Under the pieces are notes generated by a model. It saw only the letters and a program-made list of their open reading frames with translations. It searched no databases and was not told the origin of the DNA. Positions 1-5,202 of a stretch of DNA of 5,294 nt are shown one piece after another. The first letter of the stretch is position 1. Each line of letters opens with the position of its first letter. Both the position numbers and the translations under genes were made by a program. Source of the stretch: JAGYLJ01 sp034661035 (lineage in GTDB: Bacteria > Patescibacteriota > Minisyncoccia > Phycocordibacterales > UBA12079); contig JAYEKM010000006.1 in the NCBI GenBank assembly GCA_034661035.1, positions 1 through 5,294 on the forward strand, given 5' to 3'.

Positions 1-129
1 TTTTTAGGATATAGACAAATGAGAATAGATTTTGCCGATGAAGTTTATGAAAATTTTAATAGCGAGTCAATTGGCGTAAAGATAGGAATTATAACGGCTT
101 CAGCGGTGTTTGCTGAGAAAGGATTTTAA
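1..129 (+). CDS. 3' end of an unidentified phage protein, probably head-tail or tail completion
   Basis: The frame is open from the first base and ends in TAA at 127-129, giving the last 42 residues of a protein whose start lies outside the window. The visible peptide ends in ITASAVFAEKGF and carries an acidic stretch (DFADEVYENF) followed by a short hydrophobic segment. I recognise no motif. The stop lies 2 bases before the ATG of the probable tube gene, and the ribosome binding site of that gene (AAAGGA, 118-123) sits inside the last codons here, so the two are probably translationally coupled. Position just upstream of a tail tube gene is typical of tail terminator, head-tail joining or, in contractile phages, sheath genes; which of these it is cannot be told from 42 residues. 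An internal ATG at 19-21 is in frame, but the open frame continues upstream of it. Confidence 0.6.
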   Translation, partial: FLGYRQMRIDFADEVYENFNSESIGVKIGIITASAVFAEKGF

Positions 130-131
130 GC

Positions 132-971
132 ATGAGTAGATACAGAGATATAAAATCTGTGGTTGTCTTTGGCAATAGCTGGACAGGGGTTCAGGATGTC
201 AATTGTCCTTTAGAAGCTGATTCTTTTGATTATTCAGGAGACGATAATACTTCGATTAGACGGGTGGACGTAACTAAACAGAGTGTGGGGATTGATATTA
301 CAGTACAAGACCCCAGCTATAAACGAGATATTTCTTCTCCTGTATTTGGTAGCTCCCCACAATTGGCTTTAAACGAAGTTTTAAAGATTTCTATGGGTGA
401 GAAAGCTAGTGAAATCGTGGACAGCAGCGAAGACGATGACTGGATCACCTTTGTTGGGATTACAAAAAGAGTCGTGGAAGCTGACGTGGAACTTCGAGAT
501 TTTAGTCAGATCATGACAAGTACGACAGTAAAAATAGGAGACATGGGCAAGTTTCAGTTCGATGTTCTTCCAGGAGCAGCCCTAACTGGGCTTGCCGATA
601 GAACGTCTTATGAGCGTTTCCATGGACTTGATATGACTATTGTTGGTATCTCTCCTGGTTTGAAACATGGAGACCTTCACAGCGGCTCTATCAAGTTAAA
701 AGGGGGCGGGGACGCGAGTAACGAAGCTCAAATTTTTAATACTACATCTGACGGACAATCTACGGTTTTTGAGATTCATGCTGGGGACTCCGGAACTATT
801 AGTTTTACTGCTCCTTCAGCTGATGGTGGTGCAGATGTAGATGTATCTATTGAAAACTGTGTCTGTACTTCGGTTGACCTTTCTGCGTCTCATGGAGGTC
901 GTTTAGAACGTAAATTTAGTTTTAAGGCTTATAGCTCAGACGGTCAAACATCTCCTATTAGCTTATCTTAA
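132..971 (+). CDS. Probable major tail (tube) protein
   Basis: This 279-residue protein probably forms the stacked rings of the tail tube around the tape measure. The start ATG follows an AAAGGA site (118-123) by 8 bases. The sequence is beta-rich, with alternating polar and hydrophobic strands, and has no signal peptide or membrane segment. Its C-terminal part (about 212-279: a GTISFTAP strand, a DVSIENCVCTSVDLSASHGG segment, then KFSFKAYSSDG and SP) resembles the end of many phage tube proteins, where a final strand carries a Gly/Ser-rich loop. A similar strand-turn unit occurs earlier (GDMGKFQFDVLPGA, 136-149, against GDSGTISFTAPSAD, 218-231), suggesting two related beta domains. The identification rests mainly on context: it directly precedes a frameshifting tail chaperone and a tape measure gene, which is where tube genes sit in most long-tailed phages. 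A structural protein of another kind is possible. Its G+C is visibly higher than that of the tape measure gene. Confidence 0.62.
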   Translation: MSRYRDIKSVVVFGNSWTGVQDVNCPLEADSFDYSGDDNTSIRRVDVTKQSVGIDITVQDPSYKRDISSPVFGSSPQLALNEVLKISMGEKASEIVDSSEDDDWITFVGITKRVVEADVELRDFSQIMTSTTVKIGDMGKFQFDVLPGAALTGLADRTSYERFHGLDMTIVGISPGLKHGDLHSGSIKLKGGGDASNEAQIFNTTSDGQSTVFEIHAGDSGTISFTAPSADGGADVDVSIENCVCTSVDLSASHGGRLERKFSFKAYSSDGQTSPISLS

Positions 972-993
972 GATCAAAAATAAAGGATTTATC

Positions 994-1455
994 ATGTCAG
1001 AGAAAACAGAAACATCAGAAACCTCACAAGAGATAAAAATGTCAGAAATGTCAGTATCAGAAGCCTCAGAAAAAGAGTTAAGAAAATGTGAGACACCAAA
1101 CGGAACTTGGTTAAGGTTGGGAGACGGGGAAAGCTGGTGTATCTCTCCACTTCCATTAGGCTCGGCTTGTGATGAAATTCTAATCTCTTTAGAAGAGTTA
1201 TACTCTCTCCAAGAACAAGAAATTCCTAAAGATGAAACTACTGTTCAAACTATGACTCGTACTCGTATTTTGTTAAATAAATCAGCTACTTTTGCTTATC
1301 TTCTTCTTAAAGTAAACTACCCCCGTCTCACACGAGAAATTTTTGATGCTCTTAATCTAGTAACTCTTCCTCAATGTATGCTCTTTCAAAAGATATGTCA
1401 GGGCGGTGAAGATTTAGGAGATGTATCGGGGGAAGCGAAAGCAGTGACAATGTAA
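994..1455 (+). CDS. Tail assembly chaperone, short form (lambda gpG-like)
   Basis: The 153-residue product is the short form of a tail assembly chaperone, which in the lambda model coats the tape measure protein before tube polymerisation and is absent from the finished virion. The ATG follows AAAGGA (982-987) by 6 bases. Residues 1-29 form a hydrophilic Ser/Glu repeat tail (SE units at 2, 8, 17, 22 and 25, all using TCA GAA or TCA GAG codons). The folded part, about 30-140, is predominantly helical and ends in a segment (LLLKVNYPRLTREIFDALNL, 103-122) followed by TLPQCMLFQKICQG; the pattern Leu-x-x-x-Tyr-Pro-x-Leu-Thr-x-Glu, then Leu/Ile turns and a Gly, is common in phage tail chaperones. 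The gene lies between tube and tape measure, and its 3' end overlaps a -1 open frame with a frameshift signal, both hallmarks of this family. The TAA stop (1453-1455) is inside a stem-loop. Confidence 0.75.
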   Translation: MSEKTETSETSQEIKMSEMSVSEASEKELRKCETPNGTWLRLGDGESWCISPLPLGSACDEILISLEELYSLQEQEIPKDETTVQTMTRTRILLNKSATFAYLLLKVNYPRLTREIFDALNLVTLPQCMLFQKICQGGEDLGDVSGEAKAVTM

Positions 1456-1467
1456 AGTTGTCACTGC
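1428..1467 (+). promoter_or_regulatory. -1 programmed ribosomal frameshift signal
   Basis: The in-frame codons TCG GGG GAA contain the run G GGG GAA (1428-1434). The P-site Gly tRNA on GGG can re-pair perfectly one base back; the A-site Glu tRNA moves from GAA to GGA, keeping two pairs plus a G-U type middle contact. A 6-base spacer (GCGAAA, 1435-1440) separates this from a perfect inverted repeat: GCAGTGACAA (1441-1450), loop TGTAAAG (1451-1457), TTGTCACTGC (1458-1467). A U-G pair could close the stem further. The spacer length matches known -1 stimulators. The stem ends the short form: its TAA lies in the loop. There is no T-run after the stem, so it does not look like an intrinsic terminator. 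The heptamer is not a canonical XXXYYYZ, so the exact slip site is inferred. Confidence 0.72.
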
Positions 1468-1769
1468 GTCAAGTAATTCGTTGGCTAAAAGCTAATTTAC
1501 GACAATTGGGGTGTGATTTAGAAAATTTGGATATAGATGAAGGCTTGGATACCGTTATTTGCGCTTTACGCTGTGAATTCCCAAGAGCTTGTAGCTTAAA
1601 AGATTTTTATCAAGGTCTTTTTGAACCTCCTAAAAAGGGTATTCCTTTACAAGCAGGACTTAATAAACAATCTGGTAAACAATTTTTAGGAAATAACATT
1701 CAATCTGCTGAACAATTTTTGATGCTAGCAAAAATGGGGTTAGCAGTCGATAAAAGAAAGAAAAAATAA
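1434..1769 (+). CDS. Tail assembly chaperone T-like extension, made by -1 frameshifting
   Basis: This is the -1 frame relative to the 994-1455 gene. It is open from 1410 (a TGA lies at 1407-1409) to the TAA at 1767-1769. Slipping at 1428-1434 would join residue 147 of the short form to 111 new residues, starting SESSDNVKLSLRQVIRWLK, for a 258-residue long form. In lambda the equivalent gpGT bridges tape measure and tube subunits, and its T domain contacts the tube protein. The extension has a helical first half (RQVIRWLKANLRQLGCDLEN), an acidic stretch with DIDEGLD, a FEPPKKG turn and a basic end (DKRKKK). Independent translation would need the TTG at 1458, giving 103 residues, but no Shine-Dalgarno sequence is placed for it and the codon is paired in the stem, so the fusion is the better reading. 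No function beyond this is inferred. Confidence 0.72.
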   Translation, partial: SESSDNVKLSLRQVIRWLKANLRQLGCDLENLDIDEGLDTVICALRCEFPRACSLKDFYQGLFEPPKKGIPLQAGLNKQSGKQFLGNNIQSAEQFLMLAKMGLAVDKRKKK

Positions 1770-1801
1770 AACTTTTTGATAACTGATAAAAGAAAGAAAA
1801 A
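1749..1801 (+). repeat. Short direct repeat forming the tape measure leader
   Basis: The 17-base sequence GATAAAAGAAAGAAAAA occurs exactly at 1749-1765 and 1785-1801, with a 36-base period. The bases after each copy are also alike (ATAAAAC against TTAAATG), as expected of a small tandem duplication. The first copy encodes the basic end (DKRKKK) of the T-like chaperone extension; the second is the untranslated leader just ahead of the tape measure ATG at 1806. A close relative sits before the gene at 5203. Confidence 0.8.
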
Positions 1802-1805
1802 TTAA
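1785..1805 (+). promoter_or_regulatory. Unusual A-rich ribosome binding region of the tape measure gene
   Basis: The leader ahead of the ATG at 1806 has AAAGAAAG and an A-tract but no GGAG or AGGA core, unlike the AAAGGA sites of the tube and chaperone genes. Purine-rich unstructured leaders of this sort can recruit ribosomes through weak anti-Shine-Dalgarno pairing and ribosomal protein S1. A weak site would fit the low copy number of tape measure protein needed per virion, compared with the tube protein. The role is inferred from the sequence only. Confidence 0.5.
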
Positions 1806-3995
1806 ATGGCTAGTTCAGTGCTATTCCATATCAAAGGAAACTCAAGTAGCTTCTCAAGAGCAGTAACACAAGCTTCAACAGGTTCGAGTAAACTAAAAAC
1901 TTCTTTAGGAAAAACTAGTACGAGTGCAAGAAGTTTTGGAGCATCTCTTCAGCATATGAGTGGCTCTCTTGTCTCTACTGCGGCTAAAATAGCGACTTTA
2001 CAAACCAATATGCTTGGATTACAGGGAGCTTTTAAAATAACTTCCACGCTAAAAAATACTGTCGTATCTTTTGCCAGTTTTGAAGAAGGGATGATTAAAT
2101 TAGAAGCCGTCACAAGTATGGCTAGCAAAGAAATGCTGGCTATGAAAACTTTAATTAACGACTTAGCCATAGAAACTAAATTCACCTCTAAAGAAGTTTC
2201 TGAAGCAGCTTATAGTTTAGCTACACTAGGGGTTAAAGGTACTGAGGCATTTGAGCAAATGCTTCCTGTCGTAACTAAAACAGCGATTGCTATGGATCGT
2301 GGTGCAGGAGAAACTGCTGAGGTTCTTCTGAAGACAATGAAACAGTTCAAGATAGAAATGAAAGACGCGGGGTCTGTAGCTGATGTCTTAGTTAATGCTT
2401 ATACTAATTCTAGTTTAAATCTTGAAAAGTTTGCTACAGCTATGCAATATGCTGGTCCTTCCGCTAATCTTCTTGGTGAATCTCTAGAAGATACGGTTGC
2501 TCTTTTAGCACTTCTTTCGGATAGAGGAATCGAAGCTTCTTCTGCTGGAACTCAAATGAGAGCAGCATTAACAGATTTAGCTACAGAATCACGAGCTAAT
2601 AATAAAATTCTTGAAAAATATGGTCTAACTATTGCTGATGTAGACCCAACTAATCGTAAATTTATAGATGTCTTAAAAACCTTAGAGGAAGCAGGGGTTA
2701 GTAGTGGGGATATGTTTTCTTTATTGGGTAAACGAGCGGGTCCTGTTGTTCAAATGTTGATAGACTTAGGTGATGAAAATGAAACATCAACAGAAAAAAT
2801 GAGGAAAATGTCTTCACAAATGAACAAAAGTGGAACAGCGGCTAGAATTGCTGAAAAAATGCAAAAAGGATTAGGGTTTGCTTTTGAGCAAACAAGTGCT
2901 AGTATGGGCTTATTTTCAATAGCAGTTGGAGAAAGTTTAGCTAAGGTTTTTAACTTAAAAGACCTAGCACATAAGACAACAGATGTCTTTGCCGCTTTAA
3001 CCAGAGTTGTAAGTAATATAGATTTTAACAGTTTAAAAACACAAGGAATTAAAATTTTTGATCCTGATGCTTTAATCTCTAATTTTCATACAATTTTCAT
3101 TAAAGTTTTACCTGCTTTAACTGAATTATTTAAAGTGTCTGCTGGTATTGGAGTATCCTTTTTATTAGAAAAACTTACTGTTAGTTTGCCTCTTGTGATT
3201 AAAAAAGGCTTTTCCTTAGTACCTATAGTTTTTTCTGCTTTTATTTATGTTGCTAGTGAGGGGGCTAAATTATTTGTATCAATAATTGTTGATGGTTTTA
3301 ATCTAGTAATGTCTTCTTTTGGTGTTTGGATGAATCATTATCTAGGCGACATGATGGTTATGGTTGGAGATATGGCTAATTTTATGCATCTACACACAAC
3401 AGCATCAGAATATTGGAAAGAAGGGAAAGCAAGACAATCAATTACAGCGAAAGATTTAACGGGTTTTGCTGATACAGATGTTATAAAAGAATCTGCTCAA
3501 GGGTTAATTGATGCTGTAGGTGAATCATCTAAAGAAGGGATTACTTTTTTATCGGAAAAAGCAGCAGAAGCTTCAATTCCTTCTTTAAGTGGGGTGAGCG
3601 AGCATTATAAAAAACAAAGAGAGGAGTTAATGGAGTCTTTTTCTCCAGCCATACAGAATTTTACAGAGGCAGTAAAACAAGTTCCTACATCTGGACAAAA
3701 AGAAGCTTTTGAAGAGATAAAAGGAATGGTTGTAAATGCTCAAAAAGAAAAAAAACCAAAAGAAACTTTTGAAGAGATAACAGAAAGAATTAAAGCTACT
3801 CAAGAAAAAGCTTTTGAAGGAACAAAAAAAAGAATTATGGCTGAACAAGAAGAAACCTATACATCAAGAGAGTCTTCTCAAAATATTCAAGTAACAGATA
3901 ACAGAGTTCAACATCTTTACCGTCAAGAAAATAGGTCTAAACAACTTATAAAGCAGACAAGTATCAACCCTCGTGGAGATAAAGATGGCGATTAA
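1806..3995 (+). CDS. Tail tape measure protein
   Basis: The 729-residue product is the tape measure protein, which spans the tail lumen, fixes tail length, and helps deliver DNA through the cell envelope. Residues 1-85 are Ser/Thr-rich and helical. About 85-325 match the conserved phage tail tape measure domain (TIGR01760/PhageMin_Tail type): a FEEGMIKLEAVTS start, the ETKFTSKEVSEAAYSLATLG segment, MDRGAGETAEVLLKTMKQF, NLEKFATAMQYAGPSAN, the ALLALLSDRGIEASSAGTQMR segment, and LLGKRAGPVVQML. Hydrophobic stretches around 443-510 (for example SLVPIVFSAFIYVAS) may insert into the host membrane during infection, as is known for this family. The C-terminal 130 residues are charged and helical, with three related K-x-(A/T)-F-E units at about 632, 652 and 668. 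The family's usual rule of about 0.15 nm per residue gives a tail of roughly 110 nm. No peptidase or lysozyme motif was seen. The stop overlaps the next gene by 11 bases. Confidence 0.9.
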   Translation: MASSVLFHIKGNSSSFSRAVTQASTGSSKLKTSLGKTSTSARSFGASLQHMSGSLVSTAAKIATLQTNMLGLQGAFKITSTLKNTVVSFASFEEGMIKLEAVTSMASKEMLAMKTLINDLAIETKFTSKEVSEAAYSLATLGVKGTEAFEQMLPVVTKTAIAMDRGAGETAEVLLKTMKQFKIEMKDAGSVADVLVNAYTNSSLNLEKFATAMQYAGPSANLLGESLEDTVALLALLSDRGIEASSAGTQMRAALTDLATESRANNKILEKYGLTIADVDPTNRKFIDVLKTLEEAGVSSGDMFSLLGKRAGPVVQMLIDLGDENETSTEKMRKMSSQMNKSGTAARIAEKMQKGLGFAFEQTSASMGLFSIAVGESLAKVFNLKDLAHKTTDVFAALTRVVSNIDFNSLKTQGIKIFDPDALISNFHTIFIKVLPALTELFKVSAGIGVSFLLEKLTVSLPLVIKKGFSLVPIVFSAFIYVASEGAKLFVSIIVDGFNLVMSSFGVWMNHYLGDMMVMVGDMANFMHLHTTASEYWKEGKARQSITAKDLTGFADTDVIKESAQGLIDAVGESSKEGITFLSEKAAEASIPSLSGVSEHYKKQREELMESFSPAIQNFTEAVKQVPTSGQKEAFEEIKGMVVNAQKEKKPKETFEEITERIKATQEKAFEGTKKRIMAEQEETYTSRESSQNIQVTDNRVQHLYRQENRSKQLIKQTSINPRGDKDGD
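3698..3821 (+). repeat. Degenerate internal repeat in the tape measure C-terminus
   Basis: A 23-base segment at 3698-3720 recurs at 3758-3780, exactly 60 bases on, with a single mismatch (GAAGCTTTT against GAAACTTTT). A shorter third copy, AAAAAGCTTTTGAAGGA, ends near 3821. In protein they give KEAFEEI (about 632), KETFEEI (652) and EKAFEG (668), so the first two are one 20-residue unit apart. The frame is kept. This is a charged helical repeat and looks like a small in-frame duplication. Confidence 0.7.
3974..3984 (+). promoter_or_regulatory. Ribosome binding site that fixes the start at 3985
   Basis: TGGAG at 3974-3978, inside the end of the tape measure gene, stands 6 to 7 bases before ATG 3985. 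A GTG at 3973 is in the same frame, but it would lie within this binding site and has no site of its own, so the ATG is preferred. Confidence 0.65.
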
Positions 3996-4341
3996 ATATC
4001 GAGGTATTACACTTCCTTTTGGTAAGCACCAAGATAGTACAACAGAGCGAGCAGAAAAAATTATCTCTTTCCCTGCGGTTAATGGAACACAAGAGATGGA
4101 CATGGGGAAGCGACAACGAAGTTTCACAGTTAAAGGATTGATTATAGACATGCTAACTGGAAGTTTTCTTAAATCCACGATTGAAGACTGGAATGATGGG
4201 GGTGTGGGAACTTTAGATATACATGGACTAGTCTATTCAAAAGTAAAAATGGAAAGTTGTTCCTTTTCACGGGCTTATAAAAATGCCGTTACAAATAAGA
4301 TAACTTGTGAATTCGCCATACAATTTAAGAAGTTGTCTTAG
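3985..4341 (+). CDS. Small tail tip/baseplate-type protein
   Basis: This 118-residue protein begins MAIKYRGITLPFG and overlaps the tape measure stop by 11 bases, so translation is probably coupled. It reads as a compact beta protein: a FPAVNGTQEMDMGKRQRSFTVKG segment (29-51), a helix (about 57-70, FLKSTIEDWNDGG), then GTLDIHGLVYSKVKMESCSF (75-94) and a last strand ending in AIQFKKL. The order 'Gly-x-x-(hydrophobic)-x-(M/L)-Gly-(K/R)-x-x-R-x-(F/I)-x-V-x-G', then a helix, then 'Gly-Thr-Leu', then a strand closing in F-x-x-L is one I associate with small phage tail proteins of the distal-tail or baseplate sort that follow tape measure genes, as in the N-terminal part of DNA-circularisation-type proteins. 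This is recalled pattern similarity, not an alignment. It has no signal peptide and no membrane segment. It may cap the tube and connect it to the tail tip; the exact role is inferred. Confidence 0.55.
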   Translation: MAIKYRGITLPFGKHQDSTTERAEKIISFPAVNGTQEMDMGKRQRSFTVKGLIIDMLTGSFLKSTIEDWNDGGVGTLDIHGLVYSKVKMESCSFSRAYKNAVTNKITCEFAIQFKKLS

Positions 4342-4383
4342 AAATTTTAAAAAGATTTTATTTTTTAATTTAAGAGGAAAAAA

Positions 4384-5124
4384 ATGAGTAATCGAACAAA
4401 AGGCAGCATTATCAGTGCTTTCCCTGACTCTATCCCCGAATTTATTGCACAATCAGAATTACTTGATCCTTCGATAGAAGACTCAACCCTGGCCGAAGGC
4501 AGAGACGCAAATCAATGGAGTGCGGAGATACTAGCAATTATAGATTCTTTAGGCGTTGGCGGACGGGCAGAAGTTACGGTATCAGGAGCTATAGCAGTAG
4601 TAGAAGCTCTAACATATGTATATCAAGGCTCACAAAAGGAATACCCAGGTACAGCTGTTTTAAATTTACAAGCAGGCCAAATAAATTATATTTACTTGGA
4701 TTTAGCTAATAACGTATCTACAATTTCCACTTCTAACTGGCCGACTACCGCCCATTTAAGATTGGCTATCTGGGATGATACGGCATCTCCAGCAACCTTA
4801 ACAGATCATAGGCCTCACGATCTTAAATACGCTGCTGAGTATCAAGTTTTTAGCAACTCAACAGGTCAAAATCTAATCTCAGGCTCGACCACAATCATAA
4901 ACGAAAATTCTAGTAAAGACATAAATTATGGAGTTACTTTCTCTTCAACCCCTATACTTTCCCTCTCTTGCAGCCGAGGTAGTGATTCTGTCATTCGTTC
5001 AATAAATTTTACAAATAAAACAACTAGTGGGTTTACAGTATACCTTAATTCAGTCGCCCCAGCAGGAGGGATTACAATAGACTGGTTAGCTGTAGGTCAA
5101 ATTTCTAGCTATGGAAGTGCATAA
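4384..5124 (+). CDS. Tail fibre/receptor-binding protein with lectin-like C-terminus
   Basis: The 246-residue product is probably a tail fibre or tail-tip adhesin. ATG 4384 follows AGAGGA (4373-4378) by 5 bases. Residues 1-60 are largely helical with a DSTLAEGRDANQWSAEILAI segment (33-52) ending in LGVGG, a likely attachment part. About 61-145 form a beta domain with a NYIYLDLANNVSTIST strand, then hydrophobic LRLAIWD, and close in LTDHRP; this 'tyrosine-leucine-aspartate ... thr-asp-x-arg' order is common in phage fibre and baseplate proteins. About 152-241 look like an H-type lectin fold: GVTFSSTPILSLSCS, later INFTNKTTSGFTVYLN, and a final ITIDWLAVGQ, matching the family's 'F...tP.v', 'v..gF.v' and 'W.A.G' order. 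H-type lectins bind sugars, so binding a cell-surface glycan is plausible. No chaperone or peptidase domain is present. At 246 residues it is short for a fibre, so a trimeric tip or adaptor is equally possible. Confidence 0.65.
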   Translation: MSNRTKGSIISAFPDSIPEFIAQSELLDPSIEDSTLAEGRDANQWSAEILAIIDSLGVGGRAEVTVSGAIAVVEALTYVYQGSQKEYPGTAVLNLQAGQINYIYLDLANNVSTISTSNWPTTAHLRLAIWDDTASPATLTDHRPHDLKYAAEYQVFSNSTGQNLISGSTTIINENSSKDINYGVTFSSTPILSLSCSRGSDSVIRSINFTNKTTSGFTVYLNSVAPAGGITIDWLAVGQISSYGSA

Positions 5125-5182
5125 AAAATCTAACTTTAATTTTTAATAAATTTTATTTGACTTCCAGTAAAAATATCTTAAA

Positions 5183-5202
5183 TAAAAAAGAAAGAAAAAA
5201 TT
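5183..5202 (+). promoter_or_regulatory. A-rich ribosome binding region before the last gene
   Basis: The leader AAAAAAGAAAGAAAAAATT directly before ATG 5203 is nearly the same as the tape measure leader at 1785-1801. It supports the choice of 5203 as a start and shows that this A-rich, GGAG-free ribosome binding type is used twice in the operon. Confidence 0.5.

Noticed and set aside
1441..1467. Stem-loop as an intrinsic terminator after the chaperone gene
   Set aside because: There is no T-run after the 3' arm, and the second frame reads through it; a frameshift stimulator explains it better.
1949..2185. Minus-strand open frame of 78 codons inside the tape measure gene
   Set aside because: It lies fully opposite the conserved tape measure domain and has no recognisable motif; a shadow of the coding strand.
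3627..3848. Minus-strand open frame rich in Phe and Ser
   Set aside because: Its composition (runs of Phe, Ser, Leu) is what results from reading the Lys/Glu-rich tape measure end backwards.
3973..3984. GTG at 3973 as the start of the small tail gene
   Set aside because: It overlaps the ribosome binding site that serves ATG 3985 and has none of its own.
3864..4178. Minus-strand open frame of 104 codons across the tape measure and small tail genes
   Set aside because: It runs opposite two well-supported, coupled genes, with no family features.
4342..4371. Inverted repeat in the gap before the fibre gene as a terminator
   Set aside because: The arms are only A and T with a bulge, so the stem would be weak; AT-rich chance pairing is likely.
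4267..4452. Minus-strand open frame of 61 codons
   Set aside because: It covers the ends of two real genes and an AT-rich gap; no motif supports it.
4515..4709. Plus-strand open frame of 64 codons in another frame of the fibre gene
   Set aside because: It is fully inside the fibre gene and has an Arg/Ser-rich composition typical of an out-of-frame reading.
5157..5183. Possible promoter, TTGACT (5157-5162) with TTAAAT (5178-5183)
   Set aside because: The -35-like box is good, but the spacer is 15 bases and the -10 box matches only four of six. In such AT-rich DNA this is expected by chance. It lies in the longest gap (78 bases), so a transcript-start map could revive it.
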